The notes beneath the pieces were generated by a model. It worked only from the letters and a program-made list of their open reading frames with translations. It searched no databases and had not been told where the DNA came from. The position numbers and the translations under genes are program-made. Shown one piece after another: positions 1 through 7,263 of a stretch of 16,481 bases of DNA (within the stretch, counting starts at the first letter, position 1; each line of letters opens with the position of its first letter). Origin of the DNA: Candidatus Thalassarchaeaceae archaeon (GTDB lineage: Archaea > Thermoplasmatota > Poseidoniia > Poseidoniales > Thalassarchaeaceae); assembly GCA_029250565.1 (NCBI GenBank), contig JAQXFA010000098.1, positions 1-16,481 on the forward strand, read 5' to 3'.

Positions 1-538
1 AAAGTTGCATCATTAACATTTCTTCAATAGTTTTCTCTGAATTTTTCAAATCAGACTCTATCTGGAGCCGATTTATTGTATCTTCAGAAGGCGCTGGGCG
101 TTCAGGATTATATTCAGCTTCTAACCAACTCATCAATTCATAAGCGTCTGAATCATGTGTCCCATTATCCAAATTAAGTAGGATTTCTTCATTCTTATCA
201 TGCCATTCTGGTAATCGAACCAACCAGGCTTTTTCATCCCCATTTTGAATTCCAGCACGCTTGAACGCTACGCTCATTTGATGAGTCCCAGCAAGTAATC
301 GAATAAATTCACCATCTAAGGAAACACTAACCATTTTTTCTTCTAGCACTCTTTCTCTGAGTGCAAGCCATACACTCCACAAGTGTCTTTCAGATACAGG
401 TGCTGGATGTCCTAATAACAACCAGCGTTCATCTTTCCGTTTCTGCAATAGCATCGCGGCAACGAGTCTTGGATCAGAAACTGGTTCTGCAAATTTGATT
501 GACCAAGCGGTGAACCAAGGCGGGGTCGTCTCTTCCAT
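1..538 (-). CDS. KEOPS complex subunit Cgi121-like protein (partial, C-terminus beyond left edge)
   Basis: An uninterrupted minus-strand frame runs from an ATG at 538 to the left edge and gives 179 residues with no stop. The best match is Cgi121 (TPRKB in eukaryotes). In the KEOPS complex (Kae1, Bud32, Pcc1, Cgi121), which makes t6A at position 37 of ANN-decoding tRNAs, it binds tRNA and Bud32. Visible signs are a helix starting PVSERHLWSVWLAL at residues 47-60 and the family's most conserved stretch, GEFIRLLAGTHQMSVAFKRAG, at residues 76-96. That stretch corresponds to the 'E-hLhR-G-pQI-EAI--hG' pattern remembered from archaeal Cgi121. Family members are about 150-175 residues. This one continues past 179 with an acidic helical region (residues 150-179), so it has a C-terminal extension or a second domain out of view. 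It lies 29 bases downstream of hel308 on the same strand, so the two are probably co-transcribed. The function is inferred from motif and neighbour. Confidence 0.68.
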   Translation of the reverse strand, partial: MEETTPPWFTAWSIKFAEPVSDPRLVAAMLLQKRKDERWLLLGHPAPVSERHLWSVWLALRERVLEEKMVSVSLDGEFIRLLAGTHQMSVAFKRAGIQNGDEKAWLVRLPEWHDKNEEILLNLDNGTHDSDAYELMSWLEAEYNPERPAPSEDTINRLQIESDLKNSEKTIEEMLMMQL

Positions 539-567
539 CAAGACACCGCTGTTGGCTATCCATCATA

Positions 568-3138
568 TCATCTGCGGCGAGTAGCGCCTCTAACGTTAGC
601 AGCCTGTTCAATGATTCCATCTACTAATTGGAGACTCCATCCACGTTGGTCTGCTAAACTCTGCCTATCTTTTTCTGTCAACTCAAGTACATCTTCTATT
701 GTTCTTACACCCATCTTTGCAAACCTACGTGCTCTAATTCTGCCGACACCACGAATTGCCACTAATTCAAGTAAATCAGGTTTACATCCGTTTGAAATCC
801 GTAATCGTAATTCGTCTAAAAGTCTGATTAATTGTTTTCTTGGTTGTTCAAGTAATTCGTCATCACCCTCATCATATCTAGTGATTTCCCGGCCAGCATA
901 AAGAAGCCAATCGGCTAATTCTATTCTTAGACGTAAATCACCTGGAGCAACTCCAAATTTCATTTCAATATCTCGATTACTAATTTCTTCAATCCATGCT
1001 TCCATCGCCGCAGCACACTTGACATAGACAAGTGGGTCTAAATCCAATTTGGTTTGCATTAGTAAATCACGGCTGACTAATTCGTGAGATTCTCCAGATA
1101 GTAATCGTTGTTGTAATCGCTCTCCCTCGGAAACACGTGGCCAAAGCACCATGAAATCTGGCACCGTAGATATCAGATGAAGTAGGCTGTAAGGTGAAAG
1201 TGTCAACTCATCATCAAGACCTGCAATTATTTCACATGCTTTTCTCAATCCAGCTTGTAGGACATGACCTGAAAGCGGGTCAAGGTAGAGTCGCGCAACT
1301 CTTTCTCCAAAAGGGGTGGCTCTGTATGTCATAGCCTCTTGTTCCGGTAAAACTGGCTCAAATCGATTACTTCTGACGATGTTTGATGCAGACTGGAAAC
1401 CCATTACTGCGGGCCCTTTCCTCTTAGGACGTGGCTCTTTTTCTGGGCTGTCATCAATTGTCACTCCAGTAGTTGCTGAGGCAGCACTAGCCCAAGGTGG
1501 TAGAGTATCATCCCAATCCTCTTCAATCTCAGTTTGGTCTAGTTCATCTGCCTCATCCCTATTTTTTTGCTGGCGATTGGATTCAATAGTTGCAGCCAAC
1601 TTTTCATCTAATCCCATTCTTTCAACCATGCCATGGTCACACAGCCAATCAACAATCCCGTCAATGTTGTCAGCGAGACTTTCAGATGGTACATCAGTAG
1701 CCAAGAAAGTATGGCTAAAGAATTCGCCAAGTGCTAATCGATTGTATTTTCCACCGGTTGCAATAGCAGAGAGAACATGCATTCTCATTGGAGATTCTAA
1801 GTGTAGTTTTGAGACAATATCTTCTGGCTCAGATTCAAAGTATAGTTCTGACATCACATCAGCCTCAAGAACACTCTTACAGCGAATCCACGCTTCTCCA
1901 TAATCATCAAACTGAGGTCTGCCGGCTCGTCCCATCATCTGTTGAACTTCCATTGTTGAAAGTAGTTGACTGCCATTGCCATCCCAACGGCGGAGGTCAC
2001 GGATTAGAACTCGGCGTGCTGGTAGATTTACACCTGCAGCTAAGGTAGGTGTTGCACTAATACAAACTAGGTCACCACGTTTGAAAGATTGTTCGATCAT
2101 TTTTCTTTGCTTTGATGTCAGACCTGCGTGATGAAAGGCAACTCCCCCTGCTAGGCAATCTGCCAGTATGTCGCCAGTTTGGGAACCTTCTGTACCTGAT
2201 CTTGATTTATCTGCAAGATTTTTCCATACTTTCAGGGATTTTTCATCGTTATTTTTTGTAGCCTTAGCCTTCATTCTTTTCGCTAAATCTTTGGCTACAG
2301 ATTGAGCCGATTTTCTTGTTGAAACGAAGCATAGTAGTTGACCATCATCCTTGATGGTGTCACAGAGTACAGCCCAAACTTGGTTTGATTTTGGGCCTTC
2401 AAGAAATTTTGGTGGTGGAAGAGGAACATCTTCTGCATGACCACAGATTTCTTTTCGCACTTCAACTTGTAAATCCGCTAAAGTAGCGTAACGGAGTGGC
2501 ACAGGACGCCAATTTGAAACAACAAGTTTTGCCTTCAACCAATCAGCCACATCTTGAGAATTACCAACAGTGGCTGATAATGCAACAATTTGTGCATCAG
2601 GCTTCTCATGCATTATTCGTGCTAGATTGATTTCTAATGTAGGGCCTCTTCCTGCATCATTTACAAGGTGGATTTCATCTGCTATCACTATGCTTACTTT
2701 GTCAAGAAAATTATTGCGATTACGAAGTAGCGAATCAAATTTTTCAGATGTACAAACAATGATGTCGGCATCATCAATCTTGCGATTTTCAGAACTTCTA
2801 TCCCCTATTCCAATACCAACTGTTAGGTTGAGTGGTCCCGCAAGTTCTTCCATTTCAGTTACTTTTTCACTTGCTAAAGCCTTCAATGGAACGATGTAAA
2901 TGGCTCTACTACCCGGTTCAATTTCAACCAGTTTTTTGAAAATTGCCAACTGCGCTACTAGTGTTTTCCCACTTGCAGTTGGCGCTGCTAACAGCAGATT
3001 TTCACCGGCTAGTACTGTTGGTAAAGCTTCTATTTGAGGTGGGTGGAAACAGGTAATTCCCCAGGTGTCTGAGAGGAACTCAACCATCTTTTTAGGCAAG
3101 CCGAATTGAGAGGGAGAACCACTCGTTTCCTTCGCCAT
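568..3138 (-). CDS. hel308: Hel308-type superfamily 2 DNA helicase
   Basis: ATP-dependent 3'-5' DNA helicase of the archaeal Hel308 (ski2-like) family, thought to act at stalled replication forks. Counting from the ATG at 3138 (856 residues), motifs appear in order: Q-motif region FHPPQIEAL near residue 31, Walker A APTASGKT near 52, PLKALASEK near 84, CTSEKF near 129, DEIH near 154, SATVGN near 188, FVSTRKSA near 271, AFHHAGL near 334, ATPTLAAGVNLPARR (motif V) near 362 and QQMMGRAGRP (motif VI) near 399. The winged-helix and ratchet domains follow. The end carries a helix-hairpin-helix-like segment (IRGVGRIRARRFAKMG) and a final Arg-Arg-Arg. The frame can be extended seven codons to a TTG at 3159, but the ATG gives a more typical N-terminus and neither start has a clear ribosome binding site. 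It is longer than the usual ~700-720 residues, mainly because of an acidic, low-complexity insertion near residues 509-604. The downstream Cgi121-like gene supports archaeal origin. Confidence 0.95.
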   Translation of the reverse strand: MAKETSGSPSQFGLPKKMVEFLSDTWGITCFHPPQIEALPTVLAGENLLLAAPTASGKTLVAQLAIFKKLVEIEPGSRAIYIVPLKALASEKVTEMEELAGPLNLTVGIGIGDRSSENRKIDDADIIVCTSEKFDSLLRNRNNFLDKVSIVIADEIHLVNDAGRGPTLEINLARIMHEKPDAQIVALSATVGNSQDVADWLKAKLVVSNWRPVPLRYATLADLQVEVRKEICGHAEDVPLPPPKFLEGPKSNQVWAVLCDTIKDDGQLLCFVSTRKSAQSVAKDLAKRMKAKATKNNDEKSLKVWKNLADKSRSGTEGSQTGDILADCLAGGVAFHHAGLTSKQRKMIEQSFKRGDLVCISATPTLAAGVNLPARRVLIRDLRRWDGNGSQLLSTMEVQQMMGRAGRPQFDDYGEAWIRCKSVLEADVMSELYFESEPEDIVSKLHLESPMRMHVLSAIATGGKYNRLALGEFFSHTFLATDVPSESLADNIDGIVDWLCDHGMVERMGLDEKLAATIESNRQQKNRDEADELDQTEIEEDWDDTLPPWASAASATTGVTIDDSPEKEPRPKRKGPAVMGFQSASNIVRSNRFEPVLPEQEAMTYRATPFGERVARLYLDPLSGHVLQAGLRKACEIIAGLDDELTLSPYSLLHLISTVPDFMVLWPRVSEGERLQQRLLSGESHELVSRDLLMQTKLDLDPLVYVKCAAAMEAWIEEISNRDIEMKFGVAPGDLRLRIELADWLLYAGREITRYDEGDDELLEQPRKQLIRLLDELRLRISNGCKPDLLELVAIRGVGRIRARRFAKMGVRTIEDVLELTEKDRQSLADQRGWSLQLVDGIIEQAANVRGATRRR

Positions 3139-3159
3139 GCAAGCAAGTCTGCAAACCAA

Positions 3160-3340
3160 GGTTCAAGAGGATAGCGATGGAAATTCACAGTCCTCATCAA
3201 ATATTTATCAAATTAATGAAAAATTATACGAAGTATAAACCTCTAAACAAACTCGCAAGTAATTCGTTTGTTGACAACAAGCGATTCCTTTCCTTCAGCC
3301 TAAATTCCGGTTGATTATGTGGATAGTTTGAAGGGCTACT
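3160..3340. promoter_or_regulatory. Divergent promoter region between hel308 and the TerB-like gene
   Basis: This 181-base spacer separates two divergent genes and must carry both promoters. It is AT-rich at 3196-3240. A TATA-like stretch on the minus strand (GATAAATATTTGATG, complement of about 3194-3208) lies about 60 bases before the hel308 ATG. On the plus strand GAAAAATTATACG (about 3218-3230), with an A-rich BRE-like flank, could serve the plus-strand gene with a leader of roughly 90 bases. No RNA gene or repeat is seen here. The exact boxes are guesses from composition. Confidence 0.35.
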
Positions 3341-4000
3341 GTGCATCGTGTCAAAACGATGACAGAGGACGGGCCGACACTAGATGACCTCGCTGATGAG
3401 AGAGATATCAACGACTGGCTAGAGATGTTTTGGGGTTCTTTGTTAATCGTAATCGGGCTTAATCAACTGATGCACCCGGGATCACTTTTCTCACCAGCAA
3501 CTATGCAGTGGCTTGGTTCAGGGGTTATCGCACTAGGTCTAGCATGGGTTGGGCACGGTTTGAAAGACATGGCAGTGAAGGAAATACGCCTCTCACTTGG
3601 CCTCTCACAACCCGTTTCAAAGAGAGTGGTTGATTATGGGTTAATCAGAGATGTCCTTTTGCATCCTGATCAGTATGGGAAGTTTCTGCTTGAGGCTTAC
3701 CATCGAGCCTACGAGGATGGCGTTCTTACACAGGATGAGCACGATGAATTGACCCTACTGTCGTCTGCTTTGGAAATACCGCCTAGACAAGCTGCAAGGA
3801 TTGCTACACGAGCGGCAATCAATGCGGCGGTTGATGATGGCAAAGTTACAACTGCAGAACTTGCATTGATTGAAGGTGCGATGGAAGCAGCAAACCTGAG
3901 TGAAGAAGAGCGTGTAAAAATTATCGAAGCACTTGAAGATGGCATCATTGATGATGAAGAGAAGAAAATGCTGGATGAAATCCTAGGCTCTTTTGATTGA
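3341..4000 (+). CDS. Two-TM membrane protein with TerB/EF-hand-like acidic repeats, function unknown
   Basis: A 219-residue protein that I cannot assign to a named family. Residues 1-29 are acidic and soluble. Two hydrophobic helices follow, at about 30-44 and 55-73, joined by a short loop, which places both long tails on the same side, probably the cytoplasm. Residues 95-219 are helical and acidic and contain three spaced units: EDGVLTQDEHDELTLL (125-140), DDGKVTTAELALIEGA (165-180) and EDGIIDDEEKKMLDEI (199-214). Each has the form [DE]DG-hydrophobic-xx-[DE]E-xxx-L, which recalls EF-hand half-loops and TerB-like helical domains; calcium or metal binding is possible but unproven. The start is GTG at 3341, with AAGGG six bases upstream. 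An in-frame ATG at 3359 is the alternative. It stands alone on the plus strand between two minus-strand blocks. Confidence 0.8.
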   Translation: MHRVKTMTEDGPTLDDLADERDINDWLEMFWGSLLIVIGLNQLMHPGSLFSPATMQWLGSGVIALGLAWVGHGLKDMAVKEIRLSLGLSQPVSKRVVDYGLIRDVLLHPDQYGKFLLEAYHRAYEDGVLTQDEHDELTLLSSALEIPPRQAARIATRAAINAAVDDGKVTTAELALIEGAMEAANLSEEERVKIIEALEDGIIDDEEKKMLDEILGSFD

Positions 4001-4049
4001 ATCTAAAGAAACAGCGTTTCCTTTCTAATGGCGGTTTAGTTGAGCGATT

Positions 4050-6041
4050 TCAAAGATATTCTTTGGCAAGTTTTTCAGCCGCTTTCACCCTGTAATATTC
4101 GATTCCACCCGCAAATAGTAGTAAACTGATACCACAAGTAAGCCATACATTTTCATTGGAAACCAATCCGGTCGCAACTGTAATTCCTTCAACTTGTGGA
4201 ATGCTATTGGAATCAAAGTTATCGCTTGATCTCCAACTTATTTCCATACCATCGATTCCGCAGTCACAATATGAAATCGTCAATAATTTAGGATAAAGTT
4301 CCTCTTGGATGGTTGTCCATTCTGACGAAGAAATTGAGTCAGGACGAGTTGACCAAATTGGTTCAGTTGCTGAACCTGCAGGTTGAGATGATGTCATTTG
4401 CCATTCAATGTGTACTAATTCGCCAGCAGGTTTCTCATCTACTACGAGTAATGCCTCCAACATCAGTAAATCAAGTGTAAGGGCATGGCCTGCTTGCAAT
4501 ATGAATTTCACCTCATCAGTCGCACCCATTGGATGATCACTGACCCAACCAAACACATAGCTATCAAGTCTGATATTTTCCATTTCTTCGGTGTGGATTT
4601 GCCATCTGCCATCACCAGTTGGATGAACTCCTGTGATATGCATTCTAAGTGACAGAATTTCACCTGATTCTAGTCCAAAGAAACCTGCTGCAGCATTGGC
4701 ATTTGATTCGGATTGACCAGCATCATCAACTGTTGCCATACGATTATCCAACACCTCATCAAGAGTCAATTCACCAGCAAGCGGTGCCTCCCCAGTCATT
4801 CCGAAAAGTGGTGAAGCAACTCCACCAATAATCAACAAAAATAGTGCTGCAGGAAGAACATAACGTTTCGACCATGGGTTATTGCTAGGGATTGTATACC
4901 CCAATAATCCGGCAATCGTTCCAATTAAACCAATTGACAATGTCAATCCATGTGGGGCAATACTTTGTGAGGTGTGTTCTACATCCCCAACCCAAGCCTC
5001 ACCCGCAAGCCAATTTGCATCTCCAGAGAACTGTGTAGGTGACGCACTCCCCAACCCTTCATGAGATAATCTTCCGAACCATGAATATTCTTGAAAGTGG
5101 TTATTTTCACCAGACCAGCAAGCCAAATAACTCCCTTCGGGGGGTTCCTCATAGAAAATTTCGGTAATTTGTTGACCTGCTTCAAAAGTAGTTTTTACTG
5201 CCGGATTACGTGGTGTTTTCCCGCCTTCTCGAATTAACTCAGGTGGGATGTGAGGTTGCTCAATCTCAAGTGGTACCGAGGTCCAATGGATGACCATTGT
5301 CAGCGCTCTTAGATGGTCTGGTAGTTGGAATCTAAAACAATCTTGGTCGGCATCTAGAAGTGCACCTTTTGATAGTGTTTCCACATCTTCAACAATAACC
5401 GGATTACTCGCACTACTGGGTTCATCGACGTTTGCTGAAGTAATGTCTACGCTCCACTCTACGGGGATGATAATTCTAGACTCACCTCTAAGGTATAATT
5501 CCCAAGTTACAGGTTCTGTAATTTCAAATGATATTGAAAGTCCAACCCCATCATTTGGTCGTACTAATCGACCGCGAGAAAGATCTAGTTCAGCATCTTC
5601 TAACTGATAGGTGCCGACTTTTGGTGAAGTTGGACTACCCCCCGACAGTGTCCAACTATTGCTACTTGGGCCAGCCCAGAATTCAACCACTAGGTCAGGG
5701 GCACTCACTCCTGCAGTATCCTCGCGTATACGAAAATCAATCACTAATTCATCTATCATAGTTGGTAATAATGCGAGTTGATTTTGCTCTGGGCTCATGA
5801 TAAATTCAATTTTCACAGTTTTTGGAGATAAGGGGGATGCGGATTCCTCTTGCCGAGACATCACATCAACCCCGATTTCAGCGTTATCAAGCAGGCAACT
5901 TGAATCCGACAAGCAAGCTAGGTTGAGAGTAGTGGTTGATTGTGAGAGTTCTGCAGTTGTAGTTGGAGACAGAAAACTGAGAATTAGAACTAGTAGAATA
6001 CTGGTCGCAAAGCCGCTCTTTGCGTAAGCAGGATTCATCAT
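4050..6041 (-). CDS. Large exported membrane protein of unknown function
   Basis: A 663-residue protein starting at tandem ATGs (6041 and 6038); the frame extends one codon further to a TTG. I do not recognise the family. It begins with a signal peptide (hydrophobic core near residues 13-28, then Thr-Thr-Ala-Glu). A Ser/Thr/Glu/Pro-rich, beta-looking extracellular region follows to about 364. Two membrane helices at about 365-382 and 394-413 are joined by a short basic loop (WSKR) that should be cytoplasmic. A second outside region of about 215 residues contains a CDC pair near 592-594. A last helix at about 632-649 precedes a basic tail (VKAAEKLAKEYL). Cysteine pairs at about 43/49 and 235/308 could form disulfides outside the cell. 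It is the last gene of a minus-strand run after the thioesterase and the SprT-like gene, starting 62 bases after the latter's stop. A surface sensor or structural role is possible; nothing in the sequence settles it. Confidence 0.85.
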   Translation of the reverse strand: MMNPAYAKSGFATSILLVLILSFLSPTTTAELSQSTTTLNLACLSDSSCLLDNAEIGVDVMSRQEESASPLSPKTVKIEFIMSPEQNQLALLPTMIDELVIDFRIREDTAGVSAPDLVVEFWAGPSSNSWTLSGGSPTSPKVGTYQLEDAELDLSRGRLVRPNDGVGLSISFEITEPVTWELYLRGESRIIIPVEWSVDITSANVDEPSSASNPVIVEDVETLSKGALLDADQDCFRFQLPDHLRALTMVIHWTSVPLEIEQPHIPPELIREGGKTPRNPAVKTTFEAGQQITEIFYEEPPEGSYLACWSGENNHFQEYSWFGRLSHEGLGSASPTQFSGDANWLAGEAWVGDVEHTSQSIAPHGLTLSIGLIGTIAGLLGYTIPSNNPWSKRYVLPAALFLLIIGGVASPLFGMTGEAPLAGELTLDEVLDNRMATVDDAGQSESNANAAAGFFGLESGEILSLRMHITGVHPTGDGRWQIHTEEMENIRLDSYVFGWVSDHPMGATDEVKFILQAGHALTLDLLMLEALLVVDEKPAGELVHIEWQMTSSQPAGSATEPIWSTRPDSISSSEWTTIQEELYPKLLTISYCDCGIDGMEISWRSSDNFDSNSIPQVEGITVATGLVSNENVWLTCGISLLLFAGGIEYYRVKAAEKLAKEYL

Positions 6042-6103
6042 CAAACAGAATGGAGTATCCTCGTAGTAATGAACAATGTTCTAAATCGTTTGTAAAATCA
6101 GTA

Positions 6104-6631
6104 TTAATTTGCTGTCAAAGCACAATCAATTAATTTCACCTTACAACTACGACAAAGGTAGCGACCCGCAGAGCGTACTGGGCGTTCAGTTTGCCAATCA
6201 CAAGTAGGGCATTTCCAAGCAAATTTTGCATTACGCTTTCGCAAGTAGACTGCAAAATCAATACCCATTTGTTTTGCATCTTTGTTTGGCCATTGAGCCT
6301 CTAGATACCTGAATTGTTTGTCATGCCCGCCGTGACCAAGAGCGTGAAGAAACTCATGAAACATTAGAAATTCAGCATATTCCAACCACTCAGCCTTGAG
6401 TGATTCAGGGTGTAGTGCTACCTCTCTAACATCAGTTGGGCAAAGATTTACATCGCGTTTGTCAACACCTTTGTTGAATCGGCAAACGCCATGGAGCCTT
6501 GTTGCATTTCGACGTAATCTGCCCAAAGGAACATTTGCCAAGGGCTGCAGATTTTTTTCATTCAGGGATTCCATTGTGGACATTATCCCCATCACTCGAA
6601 AGCGCAAAAATTCAAGTGATGTATCTACCAA
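6104..6631 (-). CDS. SprT-like zinc metallopeptidase-fold protein with C-terminal zinc ribbon
   Basis: A 175-residue protein of the SprT-like class (relatives: bacterial SprT and the Spartan/SPRTN protease, which digests DNA-protein crosslinks). The signature is HEFLHALGHGGHDKQF at residues 92-107: HExxH with catalytic Glu93, ligands His92 and His96, and His103 in the typical GHxxxF continuation. A zinc ribbon ends the protein, with CPTC at 141-144 and CRSC at 160-163, as is common in this family. Substrate is unknown; a role in protein or DNA-protein crosslink repair is a family-based inference. The best-supported start is TTG at 6631, because GGAG lies nine bases upstream, inside the end of the thioesterase gene, and the two genes are six bases apart, which suggests translational coupling. 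In-frame ATGs at 6592 and 6583 are alternatives that would keep the whole catalytic part. Confidence 0.85.
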   Translation of the reverse strand: MVDTSLEFLRFRVMGIMSTMESLNEKNLQPLANVPLGRLRRNATRLHGVCRFNKGVDKRDVNLCPTDVREVALHPESLKAEWLEYAEFLMFHEFLHALGHGGHDKQFRYLEAQWPNKDAKQMGIDFAVYLRKRNAKFAWKCPTCDWQTERPVRSAGRYLCRSCKVKLIDCALTAN

Positions 6632-6637
6632 AATAAT

Positions 6638-7111
6638 TCAACTCCATCGGTGGAAAGCAGGATGCCCTTCACTAACGGCGACAAACAAACCCTTACCTTT
6701 TGCACAGAGTTTTCCTTCGGCGTGTAATTCCATCTCAACATTTGCTCGGTCTCCTAAGAGTTCACTTACTCTTGCGGTTACATGTAGTGGTACATTTGCA
6801 GGTGTAGGACGCCGAAGTTGAACAGAATAAGATGCTGTCACTGTACAAGGTGGTTCACTATCCTCATTAGCGTCCATTAATGCTATTGCCGCAGTCCAAT
6901 TCCCATGGCAATCAAGTAAAGTTCCAATAATTCCACCATTTACCATCCCTGGGAATGCTTGATGTTCATCTGAAGTGGTGAACCACAATTCTAATCCATC
7001 CTCAGTTCTAGTTGAATTTATCTTCAATCCTTGTTGATTTGCAGGCCCACAGCCAAAACAGATTGATGAGGGTGCAAATTCTCTCTGAACGCCTATCTCT
7101 TCGTCAGCCAT
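6638..7111 (-). CDS. PaaI-like hotdog-fold acyl-CoA thioesterase
   Basis: A 157-residue hotdog-fold protein of the PaaI/4HBT superfamily, which hydrolyses acyl-CoA thioesters in the cytoplasm. The N-terminal CFGCGPANQQGLKI (about residues 18-31) and the core HQAFPGMVNGGIIGTLLDCH (about 50-69) are typical of PaaI-type members, including the Asp near 67 on the central helix. The usual 'HGG' is NGG here; Asn for His occurs in the superfamily, but the substrate cannot be predicted. The start is ATG at 7111, preceded by AGGTG; a GTG one codon upstream (7114) is in frame. It is the first gene of a minus-strand run with the SprT-like gene (six-base gap) and a large membrane protein. The three have no obvious shared pathway. 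Confidence 0.87.
   Translation of the reverse strand: MADEEIGVQREFAPSSICFGCGPANQQGLKINSTRTEDGLELWFTTSDEHQAFPGMVNGGIIGTLLDCHGNWTAAIALMDANEDSEPPCTVTASYSVQLRRPTPANVPLHVTARVSELLGDRANVEMELHAEGKLCAKGKGLFVAVSEGHPAFHRWS
6642..6645 (-). promoter_or_regulatory. Ribosome binding site supporting the TTG start of the SprT-like gene
   Basis: On the minus strand GGAG stands nine bases before the TTG at 6631 and overlaps the last codons of the upstream thioesterase gene. It is the main reason to prefer the TTG over the internal ATGs at 6592 and 6583. Confidence 0.5.
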
Positions 7112-7263
7112 CACCTAGCCGCTAAGCGGGCCACCCATCTTTTTTGCCCCTGTGCAGGGGTGGTAAATACACGATATTGATGAGATTTTTATCGGCGGCT
7201 TTTTGTTTAATCACCATCAGCATCAGTTAGCAGAGTCGCTACGGCTTGGATAGGTGAGTTTTC
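7112..7263. promoter_or_regulatory. Divergent promoter region with two palindromes
   Basis: This spacer lies between the thioesterase (minus) and the lysine-rich deacylase (plus). It contains a perfect inverted repeat CCCCTGTGCAGGGG at 7147-7160 and a smaller one, CCGC-TAA-GCGG, at 7119-7129. Both fall in the leader of the minus-strand gene. A six-base T run at 7140-7145 lies before the larger palindrome on the plus strand, so on neither strand does a T run follow the stem, and it does not look like a terminator. GATTTTTATC at about 7184-7193 is a possible TATA element for the plus-strand gene. The palindromes could be an operator or an RNA hairpin. Confidence 0.4.
7253..7258 (+). promoter_or_regulatory. 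Ribosome binding site of the lysine-rich deacylase gene
   Basis: GGTGAG, five bases before the GTG at 7264, matches part of the GGAGGTGAT complement of the archaeal 16S rRNA 3' end and supports that GTG as the start. Confidence 0.6.

Noticed and set aside
1316..1903. Plus-strand frame of 195 residues inside hel308
   Set aside because: It is opposite a clearly coding helicase frame, is Ser-rich as expected for an antisense shadow, and shows no recognisable domain.
568..3159. TTG at 3159 as the helicase start
   Set aside because: The extra seven residues (VCRLAC and flanks) are not typical of the family and have no ribosome binding site. The ATG at 3138 gives a normal N-terminus.
7140..7160. 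GC-rich stem next to a T run as an intrinsic terminator
   Set aside because: The T run lies before the stem on the plus strand and becomes an A run after it on the minus strand. It also sits between divergent starts, where no terminator is expected.
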